This document shows positions 1 to 7,665 of a stretch of DNA of 15,626 nt, piece after piece; within the stretch, counting starts at the first letter, position 1; each line of letters begins with the position of its first letter. The stretch is taken from assembly GCA_934597125.1 (NCBI GenBank), contig CAKTQM010000039.1, positions 1-15,626 on the forward strand, in the 5' to 3' direction. The notes beneath the pieces were generated by a model. That model saw nothing but the letters and a program-made list of their open reading frames with translations. It did not search any database and was not told the DNA's origin. Both the position numbers and the translations under genes were made by a program. Origin of the DNA: an uncultured Oscillospiraceae bacterium. GTDB lineage: Bacteria > Bacillota > Clostridia > Oscillospirales > Oscillospiraceae.

Positions 1-1107
1 AAGACTCTGGGCAAGCTGCGCATGGCGGTCACTCCCTACTATCTGTCCCTGATCGATCTGGACGATCCCTTTGATCCTATCCGTAAGATGGCCATCCCCC
101 GCGCCGAGGAGCTGGAGTACGCCGATTACGAGGACGCCGATCCCCTGCACGAGGATACCGACTCTCCCGTTCCCGGCCTGACCCACCGCTATCCCGACCG
201 CGTGCTGCTGCTCATCACTGACCAGTGCTCCATGTACTGCCGTCACTGCACCCGTCGTCGTTTTGCCGGTCAGAACGACTGCGAAGTGCCTATGCAGCAG
301 ATCGACAAGTGCATCGACTACGTGGCCGCTCACCCCGAGGTTCGTGATGTTCTGCTGTCCGGCGGTGACGCCCTGATGGTCAACGACGATGTGCTGGAGT
401 ACATCATCAAGCGCGTCCGCGCCATTCCTCACGTGGAGATCGTTCGTCTGGGCTCCCGCACCCCCGTGGTGTGCCCCCAGCGTATCACTCCCGAGCTGTG
501 CGAGATGCTGAAGAAGTATCACCCCGTGTGGCTGAACACCCACTTCAACACCCCCAAGGAGTTCACTCCCGAAGCCGCCAAGGCCTGCGCCATGCTGGCT
601 GACGCCGGTATCCCCCTGGGCAACCAGTCCGTGCTGCTGGCCGGCGTGAACGATTGCTCTCACGTGATGATGGAGCTGGTTCACGGTCTGGTCAAGATGC
701 GTGTCCGTCCCTACTACATCTATGCCTGCGATCCTTCCCTGGGCCTGAGTCACTTCCGCACCCCCGTGTCCAAGGGTATCGAGATCATGGAAGCTCTGCG
801 CGGCCATACCTCCGGCTACTGCATCCCCACCTTCGTGGTGGACGCCCCCGGCGGCGGCGGCAAGACTCCCGTCATGCCCAACTACCTGATTTCCGAGACG
901 CCCCGCAAGGTCATCCTGCGTAACTTCGAAGGCGTCATCACCTCCTACACCCAGCCCGAGCACTACGTCCAGGATTGCCACTGCGACGTCTGCACCGGCA
1001 AGAAGAAGGTGGAGAAGACCGGTGTGGCCTGGGTCGCCGAGGGCACTGCCCAGCGCTATCTGGAGCCCACCAAGCTGCTGCGCAACGAGCGCCACGTCAA
1101 GAAGTAA
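1..1107 (+). CDS. kamA: Lysine 2,3-aminomutase, 5'-truncated by window edge
   Basis: Radical-SAM, PLP-dependent enzyme that converts L-lysine to L-beta-lysine, the first step of lysine fermentation. The frame is open from base 1 (368 residues visible) and the conserved [17 protein letters not shown] stretch runs through the window edge, so the ATG at 22 is internal; by comparison with the 416-residue Clostridium subterminale enzyme about 49 residues are missing. Counting from the Met at base 22, the iron-sulfur cluster motif CxxxCxxC is C69/C73/C76, the PLP lysine is K281 in PGGGGKTP, the substrate-binding aspartates are D237 and D274, and the zinc cysteines are C212, C319, C321 and C324. All sit at a constant offset of 56 from the C. 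subterminale numbering as I remember it, so there are no indels in the core. It ends 109 bp before kamD on the same strand. The match to KamA is close over the whole length. Confidence 0.97.
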   Translation, partial: KTLGKLRMAVTPYYLSLIDLDDPFDPIRKMAIPRAEELEYADYEDADPLHEDTDSPVPGLTHRYPDRVLLLITDQCSMYCRHCTRRRFAGQNDCEVPMQQIDKCIDYVAAHPEVRDVLLSGGDALMVNDDVLEYIIKRVRAIPHVEIVRLGSRTPVVCPQRITPELCEMLKKYHPVWLNTHFNTPKEFTPEAAKACAMLADAGIPLGNQSVLLAGVNDCSHVMMELVHGLVKMRVRPYYIYACDPSLGLSHFRTPVSKGIEIMEALRGHTSGYCIPTFVVDAPGGGGKTPVMPNYLISETPRKVILRNFEGVITSYTQPEHYVQDCHCDVCTGKKKVEKTGVAWVAEGTAQRYLEPTKLLRNERHVKK

Positions 1108-1114
1108 GACCCGT

Positions 1115-1161
1115 ATACGTCTCAGATATCCCGGCGCGCCGCGCCGGGATACCTGACGTAT
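1115..1161 (+). other. Intercistronic stem-loop between kamA and kamD
   Basis: A perfect 11-bp GC-rich stem (1127-1137 with 1141-1151, loop GCC) sits inside an outer 7-bp stem, ATACGTC (1115-1121) with GACGTAT (1155-1161). No U-tract follows, so it does not look like a full intrinsic terminator. A role as an mRNA processing or stability element, or partial attenuator, that sets kamA against kamDE levels is inference. Confidence 0.6.
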
Positions 1162-1216
1162 CTGCCCCGTTTTCGGCGGGGAACTGATGATTTTACGAAA
1201 TTTTTGAGGTAACTAT

Positions 1217-2779
1217 ATGGAAAGCAAACTCGGCTTGAATTTAGAACTGGTCAATCAGGCGCGTGCCTCCGCTGCCAAGGTGGCGGATGATACCCAGCGC
1301 TTTATCGACCAGCACACCACCGTCACGGTGGAGCGCGCGGTTTGCCGTCTGCTGGGCATTGATGGTATCAATGATATGGACGTCCCCCTGCCCAATGTGG
1401 TGGTTGACCACCTGATGGCAAACTCCTTCCTGCCCATGGGCGCCGCATGGGCCATCGGCAACGCTATGGTGGAGACCGGCAAGGATCCCCAGGGCGTGGC
1501 AGAGGCTGTCAGCGCCGGTGAGCTGGATCTCAGCAAGATCCCCGCCCATTCCGATGCGGAGATCCGCGCGGCGATCACCCCCGTGGTGAATGCCACTGTG
1601 GCTCGCATCAACAAGAACGTCGCCCAGCGTAACTCCTATCTGAACGAGTGGGGCGACAAGCAAGGCCCGTACCTGTATATCATCGTGGCAACCGGCAATA
1701 TCTACGAGGATATCATCCAGGCCAAGGCCGGCGCCAAGCAGGGTGCCGACATCATCGCCGTCATCCGTACCACCGGTCAGTCCCTGCTGGACTATGTGCC
1801 TTACGGCGCCACCACCGAGGGCTTCGGCGGCACCTACGCCACCCAGGAGAACTTCCGCCTGATGCGCGCCGCCCTGGACGAAGTTGGCGAAGAGCAGCAC
1901 CGCTACATCCGCCTGTGCAACTACTGCTCCGGTCTCTGCATGCCCGAGATCGCCGCTATGGGCGCTCTGGAGCGTTTGGATGTCATGCTGAACGACGCTC
2001 TGTACGGCATCCTGTTCCGCGATATCAACATGCAGCGCACCATCGTTGACCAGTACTTCTCCCGCGTTATCAACGGCTACGCCGGCGTTATCATCAACAC
2101 CGGTGAGGATAACTACCTGACCACCGATGACGCCATTACCTCCGCCCACACCGTGCTGGCCTCCCAGTTCCTGAACGAGGCCTTCGCCAAGGACGCCGGT
2201 ATGCGCGAGGAGCAGATGGGTCTGGGCCATGCTTTCGAGATGGATCCCGCTGTGGAGAACACCTTCCTGTATGAGCTGGCGCAGGCACAGATGGCCCGCG
2301 AGATTTTCCCTAACGCACCCCTGAAGTATATGCCTCCCACCAAGTTCATGACCGGCAACATCTTCCGCGGCCATATCCAGGATGCCCTGTTCAATATGGT
2401 GACTATCCTGACTAACCAGCGGCTGTGCCTGCTGGGTATGATGACCGAGGCCATCCACACTCCGTTCATGTCTGACCGTGCGCTCTCCATCGAGAATGCC
2501 CAGTACATCTTCCGTACCATGAAGGATCTGGGCGGCGAGCTGACCTATAAAGAGAACGGCATTATCCGCAACCGTGCCAACGAGGTGCTGACCAAGGCCA
2601 CCGATCTGCTGAAGGAGATCGAGAAGCTGGGCCTGTTCACCACCATCGAGAAGGGTATCTTCGCCGATGTCAAGCGTCCCAAGGACGGCGGCAAGGGCCT
2701 GGCCGGCGTTGTGGTCAAGGACGACAAGTACTTCAATCCCTTTATTGAAGTCATGAAAGGGAAGGTGGCAGGAGAATGA
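1217..2779 (+). CDS. kamD: Beta-lysine / D-lysine 5,6-aminomutase, alpha subunit
   Basis: Large subunit of the adenosylcobalamin- and PLP-dependent 5,6-aminomutase, which moves the terminal amino group of beta-lysine to carbon 5, giving 3,5-diaminohexanoate. The 520-residue length fits the family (about 516). Residues I recall lining the PLP and substrate pocket of the C. sticklandii structure are present at the same numbers: R184, S189, S238, Y263, R268 and N299. The start is supported by GAGG at 1206-1209, 7 nt before the ATG. The stop overlaps the kamE start by 4 bp (ATGA), so the two subunits are translationally coupled, as expected for a 1:1 complex. A long open frame on the opposite strand across this gene is a composition shadow. 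Confidence 0.97.
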   Translation: MESKLGLNLELVNQARASAAKVADDTQRFIDQHTTVTVERAVCRLLGIDGINDMDVPLPNVVVDHLMANSFLPMGAAWAIGNAMVETGKDPQGVAEAVSAGELDLSKIPAHSDAEIRAAITPVVNATVARINKNVAQRNSYLNEWGDKQGPYLYIIVATGNIYEDIIQAKAGAKQGADIIAVIRTTGQSLLDYVPYGATTEGFGGTYATQENFRLMRAALDEVGEEQHRYIRLCNYCSGLCMPEIAAMGALERLDVMLNDALYGILFRDINMQRTIVDQYFSRVINGYAGVIINTGEDNYLTTDDAITSAHTVLASQFLNEAFAKDAGMREEQMGLGHAFEMDPAVENTFLYELAQAQMAREIFPNAPLKYMPPTKFMTGNIFRGHIQDALFNMVTILTNQRLCLLGMMTEAIHTPFMSDRALSIENAQYIFRTMKDLGGELTYKENGIIRNRANEVLTKATDLLKEIEKLGLFTTIEKGIFADVKRPKDGGKGLAGVVVKDDKYFNPFIEVMKGKVAGE

Positions 2780-3564
2780 GTAGCGGACTGTACAATACCC
2801 ATAAGATCGATTTCGATACCACACTGGATCTGACCCGTCTGAAGCCCTACGGCGACACCATGAACGACGGCAAGGTGCAGACCAGCTTTACCCTGCCCAT
2901 CAAGGATGACGAGCGCGGCGAAGAGGCCGCCCGTCAGATTGCCAAGAAGATGGGTCTGGAAGAGCCCAACGTGGCCTATCACGCCGCGCTGGACAAGGAG
3001 TTCACCTTCTATGTGGTCTACGGCAGCTGTGTCCATTCCGTCAACTATGAGGATATCCATGTCATCACCGTCGAGTCCGACGTGATGAGCATGGAGGACA
3101 CCAACGACTACATCCGTGAGCACATCGGCCGCAAGGTCGTGATGGTGGGCGCCTCCACCGGCACCGACGCCCATACCGTGGGTATCGACGCCATCATGAA
3201 CCGCAAGGGCTTTGCCGGTCACTACGGTCTGGAGCGCTATGAGATGATCGAGGCTTATAACCTGGGCTCTCAGGTGCCCAATGAGGAGTTCATCAAGAAG
3301 GCACTGGAGCTGAAAGCTGATGTGCTGCTGGTCTCCCAGACCGTCACCCAGAAGGACGTGCATATCCAGAACCTGACCAACCTCATCGAACTGCTGGAGG
3401 CCGAGGGCCTGCGTGATAAGTTCGTGGTCTGCTGCGGCGGCCCCCGTATCACCCATGAGCTGGCCAAAGAGCTGGGCTATGACGCTGGTTTCGGCGCCGG
3501 CAAGTATGCCGACGACGTAGCTTCCTTCGCCGTGACCGAAATGGTCAAGCGCGGCATGAAGTAA
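2776..3564 (+). CDS. kamE: Beta-lysine / D-lysine 5,6-aminomutase, beta subunit (B12-binding)
   Basis: Small subunit of 5,6-aminomutase, 262 residues. It carries the base-off cobalamin motif DxHxxG as D131-A-H133-T-V-G136; H133 is the lower cobalt ligand. K144, 11 residues further on, corresponds to the lysine that forms the resting Schiff base with PLP (K144 of the beta subunit in the characterised enzyme). The region after about residue 115 is the Rossmann-like cobalamin domain (VVMVGASTGTDAHTVG, later LLVSQTVTQKD and VVCCGGPRI), and the N-terminal part is the dimerisation domain. Its ATG overlaps the kamD stop (ATGA at 2776-2779), with GGAAGG and AGGAG sequences just upstream inside kamD. 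A 79-bp gap with a hairpin separates it from atoD. Confidence 0.97.
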   Translation: MSSGLYNTHKIDFDTTLDLTRLKPYGDTMNDGKVQTSFTLPIKDDERGEEAARQIAKKMGLEEPNVAYHAALDKEFTFYVVYGSCVHSVNYEDIHVITVESDVMSMEDTNDYIREHIGRKVVMVGASTGTDAHTVGIDAIMNRKGFAGHYGLERYEMIEAYNLGSQVPNEEFIKKALELKADVLLVSQTVTQKDVHIQNLTNLIELLEAEGLRDKFVVCCGGPRITHELAKELGYDAGFGAGKYADDVASFAVTEMVKRGMK

Positions 3565-3570
3565 AACGCA

Positions 3571-3621
3571 AACAGCGCCACTGGGCCCGCTGCACCGGCA
3601 GATGGCTCAGTGGCCGCTGTT
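3571..3621 (+). other. Intercistronic stem-loop between kamE and atoD
   Basis: AACAGCGCCACTG (3571-3583) is complementary to CAGTGGCCGCTGTT (3608-3621) except for one bulged C, giving a 13-bp stem with a 24-nt loop that is itself GC-rich. No U-run follows. It lies 10 nt before the AGGAGG of atoD. Like the kamA-kamD hairpin, it is most simply a processing or stability element inside the operon mRNA; this role is inferred. Confidence 0.6.
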
Positions 3622-3643
3622 ATAAAATGTAGGAGGAACAGAA

Positions 3644-4336
3644 ATGGCAAAGAAACCTGTACTGACTGCCGCTGAGGCAGCAAAAATGATCCCCGACGGC
3701 GCCACCATTATGTGCGGCGGCTTCCTGGCCTGCGGCCAGGCCCGCGCCATTGTCAAGGAGCTGGTCAAGCTGGGTACCAAGGATCTGACCCTGATCGCCA
3801 ACGACATGGGTCGCGCTGTTGGCCCCATGGGCGAGGAGTTCTTCGGCATTGCCGAGCTGATCCACAACCATCAAGTCAAGCGCGTCATCGCCACCCACGT
3901 GGGCATGACCCCCGAAGTGGGCCAGCAGAATACCGAGGGCACTCTGGAAGTCAACCTGCTGCCTCAGGGTACTCTGGCTGAGTGCATCCGCGCCGGCGGC
4001 GCCGGCCTGGGCGGCGTGCTGACCCCCGTGGGTATCGACACCCTGGTGGAGGAGTCCCCCCTGTGCCTGGGCCGCCAGACCATCGACGGCAAGGATTACC
4101 TGCTGATGAAGCCCGTCCACGCTGATTTCGCCCTGCTGGGCGCTTACAAGTGCGATGAGTACGGCAACTGCTGGTACAAGGGCACCATGCGCAACTTCAA
4201 CGTTGTCATGGCTACCGCCGCTGACACCGTCATCGCCGAGTGCGAGTATATCGTCCCCGTGGGCGAGATCGAGCCTGAAAACGTTCATACCTACGGCATG
4301 TGCGTGGATTACATCGTGGAAGGAGACAGAAAGTAA
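3644..4336 (+). CDS. atoD: CoA-transferase subunit A (butyryl-CoA:acetoacetate type)
   Basis: Alpha subunit of a class I 3-oxoacid CoA-transferase, 230 residues, the usual length for AtoD-like chains. Family signatures include the N-terminal IMCGGF glycine-rich stretch (about residues 22-27), the ANDMG segment, a VGMTPE loop and the LPQGTLAECIRAGGAGLGGVLTP region. In lysine fermenters the AtoDA pair transfers CoA from butyryl-CoA to acetoacetate, releasing butyrate and recycling acetoacetyl-CoA; this specific role is inferred from the kam neighbours, since sequence alone does not fix the acyl specificity. An ideal AGGAGG at 3631-3636 lies 7 nt before the ATG. The stop overlaps the atoA start by one base (TAATG), as is typical for the two subunits of one heteromer. 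Confidence 0.92.
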   Translation: MAKKPVLTAAEAAKMIPDGATIMCGGFLACGQARAIVKELVKLGTKDLTLIANDMGRAVGPMGEEFFGIAELIHNHQVKRVIATHVGMTPEVGQQNTEGTLEVNLLPQGTLAECIRAGGAGLGGVLTPVGIDTLVEESPLCLGRQTIDGKDYLLMKPVHADFALLGAYKCDEYGNCWYKGTMRNFNVVMATAADTVIAECEYIVPVGEIEPENVHTYGMCVDYIVEGDRK

Positions 4337-5004
4337 TGGAAAAGTCCGAGATCAAAGGCTTTATCGCCAAGCGTTGCGCAAAAGAACTGAAGGACGGCGA
4401 TGTCGTCAACCTGGGTATCGGCCTGCCCACCATGATCCCCAACTATCTGCCCGAGGGTGTTGAGCTGATTATCCACGCCGAGCTGGGCATCGTCTCCGCC
4501 GGCAAGTCCCCCAAAGAGGGCGACGCCAACTACGATCCCTACCACGTGGTAGACGCCGGTGGTTCCCCCTCCTCCGTGGCCTTCGGCGGCGGCTTTATCG
4601 ACTCCGCCTCCAACTTCGGCCTGATCCGCGGCGGCCATGTGGACGCCTGCTTCCTGGGCGCCCTGGAGGTTGACCAGGAGGGCAATCTGGCTAACTGGAT
4701 CATTCCCGGCAAGAAGATGCCCGGCATGGGCGGCGCTATGGATCTGTGCGTCGGCGCCAAGAAGTGCATCGTCTGCATGGAGCACACCGCCAAGGGCAAC
4801 CCCAAGATCTTCGAGAAGTGCCGTCTGCCCCTGACTGCTTCCCACTGCGTCAACAAGATTATCACCGAGATGTGCGTCATGGAAGTCACCGACAAGGGTC
4901 TGGTTATGACCGAGATCAACCCCGAGTTCACCGTCGACGATGTTAAGGCCGCTACCGCCTGCCCCATCATCGTGGCCGAGGATCTCAAGAGCATGATCGA
5001 CTAA
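4336..5004 (+). CDS. atoA: CoA-transferase subunit B (butyryl-CoA:acetoacetate type)
   Basis: Beta subunit of the same CoA-transferase, 222 residues from the ATG at 4336. This start is chosen over an in-frame ATG at 4300 because it overlaps the atoD stop (TAATG) and has AGGAG at 4321-4325. The subunit carries the active-site glutamate that forms the glutamyl-CoA thioester; the best candidate is E49 in HAELGI. Other family signatures are NLGIGLPT near residue 25, GGGFIDSASNFGLIRGGHVD, the GNLANWIIPGK segment and GMGGAMDL. It is the last gene of the kam-ato operon and is followed 1 nt later by a strong terminator, so kdd, kce and kal must be upstream of the window or elsewhere if the pathway is complete. 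Confidence 0.93.
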   Translation: MEKSEIKGFIAKRCAKELKDGDVVNLGIGLPTMIPNYLPEGVELIIHAELGIVSAGKSPKEGDANYDPYHVVDAGGSPSSVAFGGGFIDSASNFGLIRGGHVDACFLGALEVDQEGNLANWIIPGKKMPGMGGAMDLCVGAKKCIVCMEHTAKGNPKIFEKCRLPLTASHCVNKIITEMCVMEVTDKGLVMTEINPEFTVDDVKAATACPIIVAEDLKSMID

Positions 5005-5005
5005 A

Positions 5006-5053
5006 GCAAAGCAAAAAAAGAAAGCCCATAGGGGCTTTCTTTTTTTGCTTTGC
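5006..5053. terminator. Bidirectional intrinsic terminator after atoA
   Basis: A perfect 22-nt inverted repeat (5006-5027 with 5032-5053, loop ATAG). The core stem is GAAAGCCC/GGGCTTTC flanked by A7 and T7, so each strand reads a GC stem followed by U7. It starts 1 nt after the atoA stop and can also stop transcripts arriving from gltA on the other strand. Confidence 0.95.
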
Positions 5054-5146
5054 AGTGAAAAGGCCAAAGAGAAGCGAGAAAAGCCGCAATATGCCGCCGC
5101 GGGCGGCGTGATGAAAAAGCGGCGAGTCCTTGTCCCTGCCGACAGA

Positions 5147-5278
5147 GGCGGACGACTCCGTCCGCCCGTTGTTCGTCGAAAAAGTCGTCATGCGCCGCGC
5201 GTGGGGAGGGGCTCTGCCCCTTTCGTCAATAGCTGGGGATATCGCCATAAAGGAGAAGGGCGGGGTATCCCCCGCCCT
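5147..5278. other. Cluster of three hairpins in a gene-free spacer
   Basis: The spacer 5054-5308 contains no convincing gene. It holds three compact perfect hairpins: GGCGGACG (5147-5154) with CGTCCGCC (5159-5166); AGGGGC (5207-5212) with GCCCCT (5216-5221); AGGGCGGGG (5257-5265) with CCCCGCCCT (5270-5278). None has a long U-tract. The last lies about 30 bp beyond the gltA stop and could help end that transcript. The block may be a dispersed intergenic repeat; that needs a genome-wide search. Confidence 0.5.
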
Positions 5279-5308
5279 ACAGACTCACGCAAAAGATATC
5301 GCGATCCC

Positions 5309-6691
5309 TCATACCTCCGGCGCCACCAATTTCCCCGTGCGCTCCTCAATAGGCACGTAGTGATCCTTGATGGTTACGGCGCGATAAGCCGGGCGCATGA
5401 TCCGGTGGCAGGTGATGACCTCCTCCATCCGGTTGGCGCACCAGCCTGCGATACGGGCCGAGGCGAACAGCGGTGTAAACACATCCTCAGGGATCCCCAG
5501 CATGGTGTATACAAGACCGGAATACATGTCCACGTTGGCGCACATGGGCGTGTCATTGCGGCGGCGCTCCTGCACCAGCGGGATGCCCAGTTCCTCCACC
5601 TTCTGCAGCAGGGCAAAATCGTCGGCATAGCCCTTGATCTCCGCCATGTGCTGGGCGTATCGCTTCAGCAGCACGGCGCGGGGATCGGAAATGGTGTATA
5701 CCGCGTGGCCCAGACCGTAGATCTTGCCGGACTTGTCGCCGGCGTCACCGTCCAGGATCTTGTTCAGATAGTCGCGGATCGACCCGTCGTCGTGGGGATC
5801 CACATTTTCCTTGATGTACTGGAACATCTCCATCACCTTGGCGTTGGCGCCGCCGTGCAGCGGGCCCTTCAAAGAGCCCACCGCGCCCGCAATGGCGCTG
5901 TAGGTATCCGTTCCGCTGGAGGACATGGCGCGGCACACAAAGGTGGAGTTGTTGCCGCCGCCGTGTTCGGCATGCACCATCAGCATCATGTCCAGCAGGT
6001 GCGCTTCCTCCTCGGTGTACTGCTTGTTGGGCCGGATCATCCGCAAAAAGTTCTCCGCCGTGGACAACTCATCCTCCGGAAAATGAATGTGCAGGGAGTC
6101 CCCCTGGAAATAGTGCCGCTTTACCGCGTAGGCGTTGGCTACGATAGAAGGGAAGCAGCCCACCAGCTTGATGGATTGCAGCAGCATATTCTCAATGGAC
6201 GTGTCGTCCGGATTGTCGTCATAGGAGTACAGCGCCAGCACGCTGCGGGCCAGCTTGTTCATAATATTCCGGCTGGGATGCCGCATGATCATGTCTTCGG
6301 TAAAGCCGTCCGGCAGCTTGCGGGCGCGCTTCATGATCTCGTTGAAGTACTTCAGCTCCGTTTTGGAGGGGAGATACCCCAACAGCAGCAGATACGCCAC
6401 CTCCTCATAGCCGAAGGTGCCCGCCTTGCGGTGCGCCTCCACGATCTCGTTGAGCTCAATGCCGCGGTAATACAGCTGGCCGGGCTTGGGAACCCGCTGG
6501 CCGTCCTGGATGAAATAGCCCTGCACGCTGCCTACCTTGGACACGCCCGCCAGCACGCCGGTGCCGTCGTTGTTGCGCAGCCCGCGCTTTACATCGCCGC
6601 GGTAATACTCCTCGCTGATGTCGTATTCACTCCGGATCAGCTGACTCAGTGAACCCGCAAATTTCTCCAAAGTTCCGCTGCTGTTGCTCAT
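5309..6691 (-). CDS. gltA: Citrate synthase (citrate/2-methylcitrate synthase family)
   Basis: Condenses acetyl-CoA with oxaloacetate to citrate, feeding 2-oxoglutarate and glutamate synthesis. It has 460 residues from the ATG at 6691. That start is preferred over an in-frame ATG at 6721 because AAAGGAGAT lies about 7 nt before it and the extra ten residues are not conserved-looking. Catalytic residues of the family are visible: H243 in HAEHGGGNNST, H279 in GPLHGGAN and D388 in ANVDMYSG, plus GHAVYTISDPRA (329-340), which supplies the substrate-binding His and Arg. This is the Si-type family, not the unrelated Re-citrate synthase found in some clostridia. 2-methylcitrate synthase activity cannot be excluded, but no prp genes adjoin it. 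It is monocistronic, converging on the kam-ato terminator. Confidence 0.95.
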   Translation of the reverse strand: MSNSSGTLEKFAGSLSQLIRSEYDISEEYYRGDVKRGLRNNDGTGVLAGVSKVGSVQGYFIQDGQRVPKPGQLYYRGIELNEIVEAHRKAGTFGYEEVAYLLLLGYLPSKTELKYFNEIMKRARKLPDGFTEDMIMRHPSRNIMNKLARSVLALYSYDDNPDDTSIENMLLQSIKLVGCFPSIVANAYAVKRHYFQGDSLHIHFPEDELSTAENFLRMIRPNKQYTEEEAHLLDMMLMVHAEHGGGNNSTFVCRAMSSSGTDTYSAIAGAVGSLKGPLHGGANAKVMEMFQYIKENVDPHDDGSIRDYLNKILDGDAGDKSGKIYGLGHAVYTISDPRAVLLKRYAQHMAEIKGYADDFALLQKVEELGIPLVQERRRNDTPMCANVDMYSGLVYTMLGIPEDVFTPLFASARIAGWCANRMEEVITCHRIMRPAYRAVTIKDHYVPIEERTGKLVAPEV

Positions 6692-6747
6692 GACACGATC
6701 TCCTTTCCATGTTGCCCCCAACGGAGCCTATCCTAAAATCCGCTCTC

Positions 6748-6776
6748 ATTATACCGCAGCAGAATTTGATTTGCAA
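6748..6776 (-). promoter_or_regulatory. gltA promoter
   Basis: Reading the minus strand: TTGCAA at 6776-6771, a 17-nt spacer, then a perfect TATAAT at 6753-6748. Transcription would start near 6741, leaving a leader of about 50 nt before the gltA ATG. Upstream, CGTAAA occurs three times (plus-strand starts 6809, 6816, 6827), including two copies of CGTAAAAAT 11 bp apart; these may be an operator. Confidence 0.85.
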
Positions 6777-6925
6777 GTGTATAATTTTTAACATTCATTT
6801 TCGAGCTTCGTAAAGCGTAAAAATATCGTAAAAATCAAAAAAATGCACGTAGAATAATTTCGACTTGCGCGACATGCGTAAAGAGCGACCTGCTCTCGTC
6901 ACCTGATGGCAGCGATGGCAAATGA

Positions 6926-6955
6926 ATGGGGGCGGACAAACCTGTCCGCCCCCAT
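6926..6955 (-). terminator. Terminator of the metQNI operon
   Basis: A perfect 13-bp inverted repeat (6926-6938 with 6943-6955, loop AACC in plus orientation; core GGGGGCGGACA/TGTCCGCCCCC) begins 12 nt past the metI stop. The minus-strand tail ATTCATTT is only moderately U-rich, but stem strength and position fit an intrinsic terminator. Confidence 0.75.
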
Positions 6956-6966
6956 ATTGATGTGCT

Positions 6967-7665
6967 TTACTTCAATCGCTTGTCGCATTTCCGGCTCAGC
7001 CAGGTTCCCAGGCTCTGGAACAGCTGCACCAGCAGGATCAGCAGCACCACCGCCGCCAGCATCACCAGATACTTGTAGCGGTAATAGCCGTAGTCAATGG
7101 CGATCTTGCCCAGACCGCCGCCGCCGATGATGCCGCTCATGGCGGAGTAGCCCAAAATGGTAGTCAGCGCGATAGTTACGTTCTGGATCAGAGACGGCAC
7201 GCTTTCGGGGATCATCACCTTACAGATGATCTGCATGGGCGTGGCGCCCATGCTCTGGGCTGCCTCGATGATATTACCGTCCACCTCGCGGAGACTGCTC
7301 TCCACAAGCCGCGCCACAAAGGGGAAGGCCGCGGCCACCAGCGGCACGATGGTGGCGGTGGTACCCACCGCCGTGCCGATCAGCAGGCGGGACAGGGGAA
7401 ACACCATAATCATCAAAATCAGGAAGGGGATCGAACGCAGCAGGTTGATGATTACATTCAATACCTGCATCAGCCAGCGGGGCAGGGGCAGCACGCCGCC
7501 CTTTTCGCCCACCACCAGCAGCACGCCCAGCGGCAGCCCGATCACCAGCGCCAGCGCCGTGCTGAGTACCGTCATATAGAACGTTTCCCAGATGGCGTAG
7601 GGAAGGGAGGGCAGCACCGTCAGCAGATCCTGCACAGATTGCTCACTGAAAATATTACTGTACAT
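6967..7665 (-). CDS. metI: D/L-methionine ABC transporter, permease MetI
   Basis: Inner-membrane channel subunit of the methionine importer, 232 residues, normal for MetI. About five hydrophobic membrane segments are visible, starting near residues 28-52. The cytoplasmic EAA loop that docks on the ATPase is at about 134-157, with EAAQSMGATPMQI followed by MIPESVPSL. LRSIPFLILM and SAMSGIIGGGGLG are strongly typical of the methionine branch. The ATG at 7665 lies inside the end of metN (11-bp overlap) with GAGGAGG about 8 nt upstream, so translation is coupled to metN. It is last in the operon, with a terminator 12 nt downstream. A homodimer pairing with two MetN subunits is expected from the family. 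Confidence 0.96.
   Translation of the reverse strand: MYSNIFSEQSVQDLLTVLPSLPYAIWETFYMTVLSTALALVIGLPLGVLLVVGEKGGVLPLPRWLMQVLNVIINLLRSIPFLILMIMVFPLSRLLIGTAVGTTATIVPLVAAAFPFVARLVESSLREVDGNIIEAAQSMGATPMQIICKVMIPESVPSLIQNVTIALTTILGYSAMSGIIGGGGLGKIAIDYGYYRYKYLVMLAAVVLLILLVQLFQSLGTWLSRKCDKRLK

Noticed and set aside
1241..2824. 527-codon open frame antisense to kamD
   Set aside because: The frame mirrors a highly biased GC-rich gene, the translation is low-complexity His/Gly/Val-rich with no family motifs, and kamD is certain.
5045..6652. 535-codon open frame antisense to gltA
   Set aside because: It begins in the terminator and covers gltA, whose catalytic residues are all present; composition shadow.
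6692..6721. Upstream start for citrate synthase at 6721
   Set aside because: The downstream ATG at 6691 has an AAAGGAG site; the extra codons contain that site.
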